From Halorubrum sp. 48-1-W (lineage in GTDB: Archaea > Halobacteriota > Halobacteria > Halobacteriales > Haloferacaceae), in assembly GCF_003287355.1 (NCBI RefSeq), contig NZ_QMIM01000029.1, positions 1-59,540 on the forward strand: DNA of 59,540 nucleotides, read 5' to 3'. How positions within the stretch are numbered: the stretch's first letter is position 1; each line of letters begins with the position of its first letter. Of the stretch, positions 1 to 9,800 are shown piece after piece. The translations under genes were made by a program, and so were the position numbers. The notes beneath the pieces were generated by a model, which was not told where the DNA came from, ran no database searches, and saw only the letters and a program-made list of their open reading frames with translations.

Positions 1-1563
1 GACGGCGGCCTCGCCGCCGACCGTCCGGAGCGTGGCAGCGACCCGGCGAGCGCGGTCCCCGCGCAACCGGAGCGTCCGGACGCGGTGGTCGACCCCGTCG
101 CGGGCGCGGTCGACGTCCGCCGGGGGGACGCCGCCGCGTTCGAGCGCCCGTACAGCGTCCTCCGGGCCGTCGACGGACTTCGGCGTCACCGTCCGGTACA
201 GGGACGCGCGCGCCTCCGCGACCGCGAACAGCGAGCCGACGACGAGCACGCAGTCGGCCGGGTCCGCGCGCTCGGTCACGGCCGCGACCGCGTCGGCGAC
301 GTCGTCACCTTCGGTCACGTCGTCGACGCCGCCCGTCCGGAGCGCCGCCGCGAGCACTGCCGGGTCCTCCGCGCGGTCGAGCGCGGGCCGGCAGGCGATC
401 GCGGTCGCGGCGTCCGGGAGCGCGCCGACCGCGCCCGCGTGGTCCTTGTCGTGCATCGCGGCGTACACGAGATGGAGGTCCGCGTACTCGTACTCCGCGA
501 GCGTCTCCGCGAGCGTCGCGCACGCTGCGGGGTTGTGCGCCCCGTCGAGGACGGTCAGCGGCCCCGTGTCGACGACCTCGAACCGGCCGGGCCACGTCGC
601 CCGCGCGAGCCCGTCCGCAAGCGCCCGCTCGAACGTCGCCGAGGGGTCGTCGACCCCCGTCGTCCCGTCGTCACCCACGCCGTCCGTCGCGTCGGGCGCG
701 CCGAGTGCGTCGACGGTCCGCCGCGCCAGTGCGGCCGCGACCGCGGCGTTCGTCGCCTGGTGTTCCCCGACCAGCGGGATCCGATATCGCCCGGCCGACT
801 CGCCGGCGAACGTCACCGCGGCGTCCGTCGCACTCACGCGACCCCCGTAGCTCGCGTCGATCGCCGGGGCGGGACCGTCGCCGTCCCCGCCGCTCCCCGG
901 TCCCGTGACGGTCGTCACCGGCGCGCCGGCCTCCCCCGAGACCTCGCGGACGACCTCAAGCGCCTCGCCGGTACAGGCCGTGACCATCGGCGCGCCCGGC
1001 TGTGCGATCCGGGACTTGGTGCGGGCGATCTCCGCGATCGTGTCGCCGAGGACCGCGGTGTGTTCGAGGGAGACGTTCGTCACCGCGGTGGCGACGGGGT
1101 CGACCGCGCTCGTCGCGTCGTACTCGCCGCCGAGGCCGACCTCGAGGACGACGACGTCGGCGCCGCGGCGCGCGAAGTCGTGGAGCGCCATCGCCGTGAC
1201 GACCTCGAAGAACGTGAGCGGCTCGCCGCCGGCCGCCCGCTCGACGAGCCACGGCTTCACCTCCGCGACGAAGTCGGCGACGGCCGCGTCGGTCATGGGC
1301 CGGCCGTCGACGCGGATCCGTTCGGAGAGCGCGGAGAGGTGCGGCGAGGTGTAGAGGCCGACCGAGAGCCCGGTCTCACGCAGGACCGACTCGAGCATCC
1401 GCGCGGTGCTCCCCTTGCCGTTCGAGCCCGCGACCTGGACGCACGGGACCGCCGTCTCGGGGTTCCCGAGCCGGTCGAGGAGCGCCTCGATGCGCTCCGT
1501 GCCGGGTTTGACCGAGAAGCGACGGAGGTCGAACAGGAAGTTCGCCGCCTCGTGGTAGTGCAT
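1..1563 (-). CDS. folCP: Folylpolyglutamate synthase/dihydropteroate synthase fusion (FolC part, incomplete)
   Basis: Reading leftward from the ATG at 1563, the protein runs off the window edge after about 520 residues. The N-terminal part is a Mur-ligase-type folylpolyglutamate/dihydrofolate synthase, with the P-loop GSNGKGST at residues 46-53, and the FolC domain ends near residue 480. The residues just before the edge (an Arg-rich linker ending GGEAAV) resemble the junction to a C-terminal dihydropteroate synthase, the FolC-FolP fusion known in haloarchaea; that second domain lies outside the window. The enzyme would add glutamates to, and make, the pterin cofactor in the cytoplasm. The divergent ABC gene starts about 200 bases away. 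Confidence 0.85.
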   Translation of the reverse strand, partial: MHYHEAANFLFDLRRFSVKPGTERIEALLDRLGNPETAVPCVQVAGSNGKGSTARMLESVLRETGLSVGLYTSPHLSALSERIRVDGRPMTDAAVADFVAEVKPWLVERAAGGEPLTFFEVVTAMALHDFARRGADVVVLEVGLGGEYDATSAVDPVATAVTNVSLEHTAVLGDTIAEIARTKSRIAQPGAPMVTACTGEALEVVREVSGEAGAPVTTVTGPGSGGDGDGPAPAIDASYGGRVSATDAAVTFAGESAGRYRIPLVGEHQATNAAVAAALARRTVDALGAPDATDGVGDDGTTGVDDPSATFERALADGLARATWPGRFEVVDTGPLTVLDGAHNPAACATLAETLAEYEYADLHLVYAAMHDKDHAGAVGALPDAATAIACRPALDRAEDPAVLAAALRTGGVDDVTEGDDVADAVAAVTERADPADCVLVVGSLFAVAEARASLYRTVTPKSVDGPEDAVRALERGGVPPADVDRARDGVDHRVRTLRLRGDRARRVAATLRTVGGEAAV

Positions 1564-1673
1564 ACGCTGTGGGTCGGCTCCGGGTCGTTTAGACGTACCG
1601 GATGGGATCGGATGCGGAGCGCACCGGGACGATCCGGGACGGGACGACGAACGGCTCGGCCCCGACGATCGAC

Positions 1674-1733
1674 GAACCGATCGCCCTCGACGAGAACCGA
1701 TCGCCCTCGACGAGAACCGATCGCCCTCGAAGA
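1674..1733. repeat. Three tandem 20-bp repeats upstream of the ABC exporter genes
   Basis: The unit GAACCGATCGCCCTCGACGA occurs at 1674-1693 and 1694-1713, and with one change at 1714-1733. It lies in the divergent promoter region between folCP and the ABC ATPase gene, just upstream of a TATA-like stretch near 1738-1744. Copies of a protein-binding site or replication slippage are both possible. Confidence 0.85.
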
Positions 1734-1769
1734 GCAACCCTTAGGCGCGCGGATCCCGGACCCCAACGC

Positions 1770-2843
1770 ATGAACGAGACGACGGCCGCCACGGCCGACG
1801 CCGACACGGCGGGAGGGCACACGGCGGGAGCCGGCGACGCCCCCGTGGTCGTCGGCGAGGGGATCCGGAAGTCGTACGGCGACGTCGTCGCGCTCGACGG
1901 CGTCGACGTCGTCGTCGAGCCGGGCGAGGTGTTCGGCCTGATCGGGCCGAACGGCGCGGGCAAGACGACGCTGGTGCGCGCGCTCACCGGGACGACCGAC
2001 GCGGAGGGGTCGATCCGCGTCCTCGGCGCGTCGCCCGACGCGGTCGACCCCCAGCGGATCGGTCTGCTCCCGCAGTCGTTCGACCCGCCGGAACGGCTCA
2101 CCGCCCGGGAGCTGGTCGGCTACTACGGCGGCCTCTACGACGAGGCCCGCGAGGTCGGGGCGGTCCTCCGCGACGTGGGGATGGCCGACGACGCCGACTC
2201 GTGGTACGAGACGCTCTCGGGCGGGCAGAAGCGCCGGACCTGCGTCGCGACCGCGGTCGTCAACGACCCCGACCTGCTCTTCCTCGACGAGCCGACGACC
2301 GGGATCGACCCCGCCGGCCGGCGGTCGATCCACCGACTGGTCGAACGGCTCGCCGCCGACGGCACCACGGTGTTCCTCACCAGCCACGCGATGGACGAGG
2401 TCGAACGGCTCGCCGACCGCGTGGCGCTGCTCCGCCACGGGGGCGTCGTCGCCGTCGGCACGCCCGCCGACCTGATCGCCGACCACGGCGGCCGCCCCCG
2501 CCTCGAGGTCGACCTGGACGGGTCGCGACCGGACGACGGGGACGTCGACGCCGTCGCCGGCGCGCTCGAGACGGGGGCGGTTGCCGGGACCGAGACGGGG
2601 GCGGCCGTCAACGGACCGGCGGTCGAACCGACCGCCGACGGGTTACGGGTGCTCGGCGTGCGGCCCGAGGGGATCGGCGCGGTCGTCGACGCGCTCGGCA
2701 CGGCCGGCGTCGAGTTCGAGTCGCTGACGTGGGCGGAGCCGTCGCTGGAGGACGTGTACCTCCGGCTGACCGGCGAGCAGTACTCGCCGCGGTCCGGCGG
2801 GGGATCCTCCGGGGACGTCCCCGACGACGGGGGGGACCGATGA
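1770..2843 (+). CDS. ABC transporter ATP-binding protein (drug/daunorubicin-exporter type)
   Basis: The 357-residue protein has the full ABC ATPase set: Walker A GPNGAGKTT at residues 59-67, signature LSGGQ at 149-153 and Walker B LLFLDEP around 169-175, followed by the D-loop and the switch His in TSHAMDEV. The C-terminal extension of about 110 residues is typical of the CcmA/DrrA exporter group. The ATG at 1770 is chosen because conserved sequence starts shortly after it and a TATA-like TTA sits about 27 bases upstream. It would energise export with the permease encoded next, whose ATG overlaps this stop codon (ATGA). The substrate cannot be read from sequence. Confidence 0.92.
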   Translation: MNETTAATADADTAGGHTAGAGDAPVVVGEGIRKSYGDVVALDGVDVVVEPGEVFGLIGPNGAGKTTLVRALTGTTDAEGSIRVLGASPDAVDPQRIGLLPQSFDPPERLTARELVGYYGGLYDEAREVGAVLRDVGMADDADSWYETLSGGQKRRTCVATAVVNDPDLLFLDEPTTGIDPAGRRSIHRLVERLAADGTTVFLTSHAMDEVERLADRVALLRHGGVVAVGTPADLIADHGGRPRLEVDLDGSRPDDGDVDAVAGALETGAVAGTETGAAVNGPAVEPTADGLRVLGVRPEGIGAVVDALGTAGVEFESLTWAEPSLEDVYLRLTGEQYSPRSGGGSSGDVPDDGGDR

Positions 2844-3595
2844 GTCGCGTCTCGCGGGTCCTCACCGAGGCGACCGCGGCCGCCCGGTCGTTCCTCCGGC
2901 GGCGCACCGCCGTCTTCTTCACGTTCTTCTTCCCCGTGATCCTCGTCGTCATCTTCGGCGCGCTGGTCCGGACCCAGCCGACCGGCGGCGGCCTCTTCGC
3001 CGAGCCGGCCGGCTACTACATCCCCGGCTACCTCGCGGTCGTCGTGCTCTTCACGCCGCTCTCGCGGGTCGGGTCGGAGATCGCCCGCCACCGCGACGGC
3101 GGCCGCTTCGAGAAGCTCGCGACCACGCCGCTGACCCGCACGGAGTGGTTGCTCGCACACACGCTCGTCAACGTCGCGATCATCGGCGCAGCGAGCCTCC
3201 TCATCCTGGGGCTCGTGCTCGCGGTGACCGACGCGGAACTCGTCGTCTCGCCCGCGCTTGCGGCCCTACCCGTCTTCGTCGCCGTCGCGGTCGCGCTCTT
3301 CTGCGGACTGGGCGCGGTGCTCGGCGCGCTCGCGGACTCGCAGGACGGCGTGATCGCCGCGAGCAACACGGTCGCGCTCCCGCTTCTGTTCCTCTCCGAG
3401 ACGTTCGTCCCGCCCGCACTGTTGCCCGACTGGTTCCTGCCGGCGGTCGCCGCCTCGCCGCTCACCTACTTCGCCCGCGGGACGCGCGCGATCGTCTACG
3501 AGCCGAGTGCGTGGACCGGCGACCTCGCCGTGCTCGCCGCGCTCGCGGTCGGGTTCCTCGCACTCGGCGCGTACGCGGTCCCACGAACCGACTGA
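2840..3595 (+). CDS. ABC transporter permease (ABC-2 type)
   Basis: This 251-residue protein has about six hydrophobic segments and the layout of ABC-2 exporter permeases: a first membrane segment near residues 28-46 (FFTFFFPVILVVIFG), a soluble loop, then TM segments crowded in the C-terminal half with the family-like stretch ALPLLFLSETFVPP. It overlaps the ATPase gene by four bases, so the two are co-translated and form the exporter. It acts in the cytoplasmic membrane. The exported compound is unknown; drug, lipid or peptide export all fit. Confidence 0.9.
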   Translation: MSRVSRVLTEATAAARSFLRRRTAVFFTFFFPVILVVIFGALVRTQPTGGGLFAEPAGYYIPGYLAVVVLFTPLSRVGSEIARHRDGGRFEKLATTPLTRTEWLLAHTLVNVAIIGAASLLILGLVLAVTDAELVVSPALAALPVFVAVAVALFCGLGAVLGALADSQDGVIAASNTVALPLLFLSETFVPPALLPDWFLPAVAASPLTYFARGTRAIVYEPSAWTGDLAVLAALAVGFLALGAYAVPRTD

Positions 3596-3623
3596 CCGTC
3601 CCTCCGGGGAGTTCGCTCCGAAT

Positions 3624-3773
3624 TCAGAGCACGCTTACGGCGAGGTACGGGAGCACGAAGACCGCGAAAAATATCAGTCCCGTCGCGACCGCGTAGCCGG
3701 CGCCGACCCCCGCGAGCGCCAGCCACCCGTCGTCGATCCCTCCGATCCCGCCGTCGACACCGTCGAGCGCCAT
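3624..3773 (-). CDS. Small one-TM membrane protein (49 aa), hypothetical
   Basis: A 49-residue frame begins at the ATG at 3773 with a glycine/aspartate-rich N terminus (MALDGVDGGIGGIDDG), followed by a continuous hydrophobic stretch that ends at the C terminus (GLIFFAVFVLPYLAVSVL). A TATA-like GTTAAGCC on the minus strand near 3797-3804 lies about 25 bases upstream, matching a leaderless transcript. The gene is convergent with the ABC permease gene, 28 bases away. No function can be assigned. The acidic head plus single helix and the well-placed promoter argue for a real gene. Confidence 0.6.
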   Translation of the reverse strand: MALDGVDGGIGGIDDGWLALAGVGAGYAVATGLIFFAVFVLPYLAVSVL

Positions 3774-3865
3774 ACCCACCGGTACGGCGGTGTCGGCTTA
3801 ACCGTTGCCGTCGGTCCGATCGCGCGCCGCCGCGCTCACGCGTCGTTCGCGTTTCCCACCACTAC

Positions 3866-3960
3866 GGTCACACGTCGCCGGCCCTGGGCGGTCACACGTC
3901 GCCGGCCCTGGGCGGTCACACGTCGCCGACCCTGGGCGGTCACACGTCGCCGGCCATGGC
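3866..3960. repeat. Tandem 24-bp repeats covering and following the DHH gene stop codon
   Basis: The 24-base unit beginning GGTCACACGTCGCCGGCCCT occurs at 3866-3889, 3890-3913 and 3914-3937 (one mismatch), with a diverged fourth copy at 3938-3960 that forms the last coding codons and stop of the leftward DHH gene. The three outer copies are duplications of that gene end, so TGA is repeated every 24 bases downstream. This is a minisatellite, not a CRISPR: there are no spacers. Confidence 0.9.
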
Positions 3961-5115
3961 TCGGAACAGGGCGTCCGCGAGGCCGTCCCGGTCGACCGTC
4001 TCCCGTTCTCCCTCACCCGAGGGGTCCACCTCGGGCGTGATGGTCCCTCCACCCATCCGCGAGTGGCCGCCGCCGCTCCCGTTCGTGACCTCCGACAGCA
4101 CCGACTCGATGGCGTTGCCCATGTGGACCCGGTCGTCACGCGAGCGCCCCGAGAGGTGGATCGTCCCGTCCCGCTCGCCGATGATGACGACGGCGCTCAC
4201 GCCCTCGAGCTGGATCAGCTCGTCGGCTGCCTGCGGGATCGCGTCGACGTTGTTCACGCCACCGACGTCGGCGACCGCGAACGACCCCTCGATCTGCCTG
4301 CCGGCGATGGCGCGAGCTTTCACCTCCAGCACCTCCGCGTCGACGGCGGGGTTGGCGATCCGGTCGAGCTGGTCCTGGTCGACGCCGGGGTAGACGTACG
4401 CCGCCGAGGCGAAGTCCGGCTCGCTCGCGCCGACCGTGAGGTGTTTGGTGTCGGTCAAGATCCCGTAGAGGAGCCCGGTCGCCGCCCGCGTCGACAACAC
4501 GAGATCGCCGCCCGTCTCGCTCGCGTGTTTGTCCGGCGGCACCGGGACCGCCCCCACGTCGTCGAAGTACTCCGCGATCACCGACGCCGTCGCCCCGTAG
4601 TCGGTCCGGACGTCGGTGAACTCCCCGCCCCGTCCGTCCCCCGGATGGTGGTCGACGACGGCGGTCGGCAACACCCCGTCGGCCCCGGCGAACCCGCGCG
4701 CCTCGTTGTGGTCGACGAGGACGACCGTCTCCGCTGCGAGGTCGCTGACGTGGTCGATCCGGTCGAGTTCGAGGTCGAGCACCGTTCGGAACGCCCGGTT
4801 CTCCTGGTGACGTATCTGTCCCGGATACTGGATGGTCGCGTCGACGTCGAGCTGGTCGGCCAGCGACGAGACGCCGATCGCGGCCGCCATCGCGTCCGGG
4901 TCCGGGTTGGGGTGCATCAGCACCGCGATCTCCGATTCGTCCGCCAGCAACCGCCGGAACTCCTCGCCGGCCGGTCGCCGTGCCCGGACGAACACGTACG
5001 TGCTGCCGAGCACGAACGCGACAAAGAAGACCGCGGTGACGACCAGTTCGGGGTTCTCCCGGGCGAACGTCTCCGCCTCCGAGGTCCACCCGGCGAGCGT
5101 CGCTGGAGGCCACAT
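3940..5115 (-). CDS. DHH-family phosphoesterase (NrnA/RecJ-like), membrane anchored
   Basis: The 391-residue protein has one N-terminal membrane helix (about residues 24-42, VVTAVFFVAFVLGSTYVFV) followed by a DHH phosphoesterase domain: NPDPDA at 70-75, VDHN at 134-137 and the signature DHH in VVDHHPG near 155. A DHHA1 domain follows, with the nucleotide-binding GGGHSRMGGG near residue 355. Relatives hydrolyse oligoribonucleotides, cyclic dinucleotides or phosphonucleotides using two metal ions. The helix would tether it to the inner face of the membrane. The start at 5115 is preferred to an upstream ATG at 5133 because the hydrophobic anchor follows directly. Substrate is not determinable. 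Confidence 0.88.
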   Translation of the reverse strand: MWPPATLAGWTSEAETFARENPELVVTAVFFVAFVLGSTYVFVRARRPAGEEFRRLLADESEIAVLMHPNPDPDAMAAAIGVSSLADQLDVDATIQYPGQIRHQENRAFRTVLDLELDRIDHVSDLAAETVVLVDHNEARGFAGADGVLPTAVVDHHPGDGRGGEFTDVRTDYGATASVIAEYFDDVGAVPVPPDKHASETGGDLVLSTRAATGLLYGILTDTKHLTVGASEPDFASAAYVYPGVDQDQLDRIANPAVDAEVLEVKARAIAGRQIEGSFAVADVGGVNNVDAIPQAADELIQLEGVSAVVIIGERDGTIHLSGRSRDDRVHMGNAIESVLSEVTNGSGGGHSRMGGGTITPEVDPSGEGERETVDRDGLADALFRAMAGDV

Positions 5116-5255
5116 ACGTCCCCCCGGAGTCACCGGCGATACAAGAAGCTTCGTGGGGATTCCGTCCCGGTGAAACCGACCGGATCCGCCGGCAACCCCC
5201 TCCCGTGGCCGTCGTCCGCGGAGACGTCATCGTCGCCCTCGCGAGGACCCCGCCG

Positions 5256-6230
5256 TCACCCGCGTGATCGACGGACCCCGTCGATCGCGTCGCGATACCC
5301 CTCCCGGAACGTCGGGTACGCGAACTCGTAGCCGAACGACCGGAGCCGGTCGTTCGAACAGCGCTTGCTCGTCCGGATCCGCCGTTCGGCCGCAGTGGAG
5401 AGGTCACCGGCGGCGATCCGTTCCGCCTTCGAGCGCTTCTCCGGGCGGTCGACGCCGCACTCGTCGGCGAGCCAGTCGGCGAACGCGTGTTTGTCGACCG
5501 GCTCGTCGTCGACGACGACCACCGGCTCCCCGCGGGCGAGGTCGGCCTCGAGGAGGTACCGGATCGCCCCGGCGGCGTCGTCGCGGTGGACCATGTTGAG
5601 GAAGCCCGCGGTCACGGGGCCCTCCAGGTAGCGTTCGAGCCGATACCGGTCCGGGCCGTACAGCCCCGCGAACCGTGCCACCGTGCCGTCGATCCCGACG
5701 TCGGACGCCCCCTCCAACGCGACGCGCTCGGCCTCCGCGAGCACCCGCGTCTTCTCCGTGGTCGGCTCGATCGGGGTCTCCTCGTCGACCCAGTCGCCCC
5801 CGTGGTCGCCGTAGACGCCGGTCGAGGAGGTGTACACCAGCCGCTCCGGCGGTACAGCACGGTCGCCGTACTCTTCGACGACGTTTCCGAGCCCCTCGAC
5901 GTACACCGCCCGCGCCGCCGCCGCACCTCGCCCGCCCGAGCTCGCGGCGAACACGACCGCGTCCGCGTCGGGAAGCGCCGAGAGCGACGCGGGGTCGGTC
6001 GCGTCCGCGCGAACCGCCTCGACGGTACCGGTCCCGTCAGCGTTCCCGTTGCCGTCACCGTCGACGGTACCGGTCCCGTCAGCGTCCCCGTTGCCGTCAC
6101 CGACGACCGCCTCGACGGCGTCGAGCCCCGCCGTCGACCGCCGGACCCCGGTCACCTCGTGGCCCCGTTCGGCGAGATCACGCGCCAGTTCCAGCCCGAC
6201 GTAGCCGCACCCGACGATCGCGACCCTCAT
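5256..6230 (-). CDS. NAD-dependent epimerase/dehydratase (SDR family)
   Basis: The 324-residue protein starts with a Rossmann nucleotide-binding motif (VAIVGCGYVGLELA, residues 3-16) and has the extended-SDR catalytic region around VYTSSTGVYGDHGG. It resembles YeeZ-type sugar-nucleotide epimerase relatives. Residues 44-70 contain two copies of a Gly/Asp/Asn-rich 13-residue unit, caused by a 42-base duplication, inserted in a surface loop after the second strand. The gene is translationally coupled to the preceding gene (ATGA overlap at 6227-6230). It is a cytoplasmic oxidoreductase; the substrate is unknown. Confidence 0.85.
   Translation of the reverse strand: MRVAIVGCGYVGLELARDLAERGHEVTGVRRSTAGLDAVEAVVGDGNGDADGTGTVDGDGNGNADGTGTVEAVRADATDPASLSALPDADAVVFAASSGGRGAAAARAVYVEGLGNVVEEYGDRAVPPERLVYTSSTGVYGDHGGDWVDEETPIEPTTEKTRVLAEAERVALEGASDVGIDGTVARFAGLYGPDRYRLERYLEGPVTAGFLNMVHRDDAAGAIRYLLEADLARGEPVVVVDDEPVDKHAFADWLADECGVDRPEKRSKAERIAAGDLSTAAERRIRTSKRCSNDRLRSFGYEFAYPTFREGYRDAIDGVRRSRG
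6021..6104. repeat. 42-bp tandem duplication inside the SDR gene
   Basis: The segment starting GACGGTACCGGTCCCGTCAG at 6021 repeats at 6063 with a 42-base period and few mismatches. It keeps frame and encodes two DADGTGTV/NADGTGTV-like acidic units, so it is a coding minisatellite likely to vary between strains. Confidence 0.9.
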
Positions 6231-6718
6231 GGCTTCCGCGTCTCGATGACCGCCATGACCTCCGCGAGCTGTTCGATCGTCATCGCGGCGCGTCCCTCGA
6301 GCACCTGTTGGACCTCCTGTCCGGTGAGGTCGGCGTCGATGGTCGCCGCGATCGTGTCGACGTCGAGCACCGCGGTCGCCATTCCCATGAGGAGGTGGTC
6401 GCGGAGCTCGGCGACCATCGCGTCCGCGTCGCGGCCGTCGGCCGCTGCGAGGACCGAGACGCCCTCCTCGACCGTGAGGTCCGCGACGTCGCCACGCGCG
6501 ATCGCCTCGACCGTGGTCGCGTCGAGGCCCGTCTCCGCCGTCACCCGCTCGTTTTCGAGCGACTCGGTCGCCCCGACGAGGAGTCGTTCGAACGCCGTCA
6601 GCAACGTCGCCGGCTCGATCGACTCGCCGTGGGTCGGGTTGCCGATCCCCGCTCCGTCTCCCTCCTCGTCGCCGATCGAGGCGGGACCGGCGGAGCCGTC
6701 GACGACTTCGTGAAACAT
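6227..6718 (-). CDS. Conserved haloarchaeal protein, DUF5791-like
   Basis: This acidic, largely helical 163-residue soluble protein has no membrane segment or signal peptide. Its second half (from about residue 75: VADLTVEEGVSVLAAADG, then a conserved-looking DHLLMGMATAVLDVD) matches my memory of the haloarchaeal DUF5791 family; the first 40 residues are low-complexity. The pattern of short helices (TVEAIARGDVADLTVEEG) resembles a helix-turn-helix-like repeat, but no DNA-binding role is shown. Its stop overlaps the ATG of the SDR gene, so the two are co-expressed. Function unknown. Confidence 0.75.
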   Translation of the reverse strand: MFHEVVDGSAGPASIGDEEGDGAGIGNPTHGESIEPATLLTAFERLLVGATESLENERVTAETGLDATTVEAIARGDVADLTVEEGVSVLAAADGRDADAMVAELRDHLLMGMATAVLDVDTIAATIDADLTGQEVQQVLEGRAAMTIEQLAEVMAVIETRKP

Positions 6719-6808
6719 ACCGACGATCGGCTCCCGCGTCCCAAAACGTCTCCGGTCGACCCCGCGTCCGGCGTCGCGTACTCGCGGTCCACGCGCGTCC
6801 CCGTCGGT

Positions 6809-9800
6809 TCACCAGCCGGGGGAGGTCTCGTCGCGGGTGCCGTCGACGTCGCCGACGCCGGGCGGCCCCGCGGGTACCGCGACGACGACGAGCGTCTCCG
6901 TCTCGAACCGGACGGGCTCCGTCGTCCCCAGCAGCACTCGCTCGCCGCCGACGTCCGCGGTCACGGTCGCCTCCTCCCGAACGTATTCGAATTCCCTCCC
7001 GGGTTCGCCCACGTCGCCGGAGAGCGTGAACCGGGGGTACTCTCCCCGTACCTCCACCTTCCAGGCGTTGACCGTCGCGACCCAGTAGCCCGGAACCGGC
7101 GCGACCGGAAGCCCCGCGCCGACCCCCCGGACGGACTCCGGCGCCCACCGCTCGGAGGCGTTCTCCACGGCCACCTCCGCGCCGGCCTCGACGGCGTCTT
7201 CGAGCTTCCCTCGCGTGCGTTCCCGGACCACCCCCGTCGGCCCGTCGACGAACCTCGCGGGTATCCGGACGTCGTTCCGCGCGGTCGACTCCCGGAGCGC
7301 AACGCGGAGTCGCGCGGCGAGCGCGCTCTCTTCGCCGGGAGAGAGCGACCCCACCCTCGTAGCTTCGGCGGCGGCCCGTTCCGCGTACTCGCCGTCGCCG
7401 ATGGCGACCGCCCTGGCCCCCGGCGAATCGTACGCCGTCGCGGTCGCGTCGATGACCGATCTCCGGTCCTCGCGGGTCAGGTCGGTCCGAGCGCCGAGCA
7501 CAGCGACGAGTTCGCGATCGACGACCTCCCTCGACGACTCCACCCGGGCCGCGAGTTCGTCCCTGTCGGCTCGGAGGTCCGGATCGGGGCGGTCGGCGAG
7601 CGACTCGTCCGTCGCGAGGAGGACGCGGCCCGCGGTGCCGAGCCGCACGGTGTCGCCGGTTCCGAGGACCCGATCCACGATCCCGCTCGAGACGTCGCTG
7701 TACGGGACCGTCACGTAGTTGAGGTTCCGGACGGCGAGCGGTCGGGTCGTCGTCCCGTCGACGGCCGCGACGTTCGATCCGTCGACGGCGGTCCGCGGCA
7801 GGTATCCGGGGGAGGCGTTCGGCGTGAGTTCGACCGCCCCCCCTGGGCCGTCCGCGCCGATCCGGTACGGCTCCGTCTCCCGCGCAGCCTCCCGGCTCCT
7901 GACGACCTCCCCGACTGACGGGCCGCCGAACGCGTCCTCCACGTGCTCGGTGAAGCCGTCGGCCGTGGCCTCTTCGTCGTCCGAGGCGGACTCGAGCTCG
8001 TCGATGACCGCGTCGAGGTAGGCCGTCCGTGCCGTTATCCGCGCTCGATCGACGGCACCGTCGTAGGTCCCCGGTGTGTCGACGAGTTCGGCCCGCCGGT
8101 CCCGGAGCGTCCGCGCCAGCTCACCGTACGGGTCGGCGTCCCCGACCGCCGCCTCCTCCATCGACAGGTCGGTTTCGATCGCGCGCACCTCCTTCCGAAG
8201 GCCGTCGAGGTCGCGCGCGATACGGTCCGTCTCGCCGCTCGGACGCTCCCCGTGGACGACCGTCGATCGGTCGATATCCCCGTCCGTGACCGCCTCCAGC
8301 GCGAGCCGGTCGACGTCGTCGGCGTCGTCGACACCCAGCTCCGATCGGCCAGCCCGTGGCGTCCCGACGAGGTCGCCGCTGCCCGTCCCCGCCCCGAACG
8401 TCTCGATCGGCCGGTCCGGCGCACCGTCCCGCGGTGCGTACTCCCCCGTGACGTCGACGACGACGCGGTACCGATCCGTCGCGCTCGCTCGCGTCGTCTC
8501 CCGCTCGGCGACCACGTCTCGCATCTCGAACACCGGCGGGCTCACCACTTCGCCCGACTCGTTCGTCTCGGCGGGCTCGACGAGGACCTTCCGCTTGACG
8601 GTCCGTTTCCACCGGGCCGTCGCCACCCGTTCGGTCCTGACTTCGCGCGTCTCGGTGCCGAAATCGAGTGATTCGTCCGGACGGACCGTTCCCGACGGCA
8701 CGCCGTCCGGCGCTCCCGTTTCCGGGACGACACGTGTCGTCTCGTCGACGCTCACGCCGACGCGTTCCCACGTCCCCGCACCGGAACTCGGTCGTGGCGG
8801 TCGAGGGCGCCCGCCGTCGACGAATCGGTCCGCGGAGACGTCGAGCGACACCTCCACCCGGTAGCTGTCCCGCACCGTCGACTCGAGGTCGTCGTGGACG
8901 GACACGGCGGCGACGTCCGCGGCGTGACCGACGTCCACCGTCGTCGTCTCGTCCGCGTGCCCCCTCGCCGGCCCGACTCCGTCGTTTCCGGCGTCCGGGC
9001 CCGGCGTCGGCGCGTCGAGGACCGCGTCGCTCCACGACGACTCGTCGAGGTCGGTCGGCGCGAGCAGGTCGGTCACGCCGGTTCTCGCCGTCGCCTTGGC
9101 GACTCCACCCCTGGCGTCCGGATCGCTCGTGCCGAACACGTCCCGTTGGGTCCGGACGATCCCGGCGTTCGTCGACAGCTCCACGTGTCGGTTCGCGATC
9201 ACGTTCTGTATCGGTGCCTTCGCGTACTGGCCGTACCCCCGTGCCCACGCGATCGGGTAGATGCTCGCGGTCAACTGCCTGCCGAGCCCGGGTCCCTCGA
9301 CCGGGCCGCGATTCAACCGCTCCTCGAAGCGTTCGGTCCGTTCGTGGGCTGCGAGCGTCGGAACGGCGACGACGACGGTTCGATCCGCCGTCCGCTCGGC
9401 GACCGTCCGCCCGCCCCGAGTCGCGGTCACCGTCACGTCCTCGAAGACCACGCGGGTCGCCGTCCCGTTCGCGACGGGGCTCACGCGGACCGTCCCGCGG
9501 AGCGTCTCGAGGTCCCCCGGCTCGACCCGTCCGTCGATCCGCCGGAACCCCGCCGTCGCGGTTACGTCCCCGACTTCGGCGTTCACCGCCCGCAGCGCCT
9601 CGTCGCCGGCGAGCGCCAGCCGGATCCGAAACGCGTCCTCGAAGGCGGAGCCAGGCCGGACCGCGTCCGTCGACGTCACGCCCGCGCCGTCGCCGTTCCC
9701 GTCCGTCCCCCTCGCCGGCCGGGTCACCGGCCGTGCGGCCGTCTCGTACGCTGCCTCGCGTGCGGCGTGTCTGAGCGCGGCGGTCGTGTCCGCGTCGACG

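Noticed and set aside
3866-3960. Possible CRISPR array
   Set aside because: Repeats are directly adjacent without spacers and derive from the neighbouring gene end.
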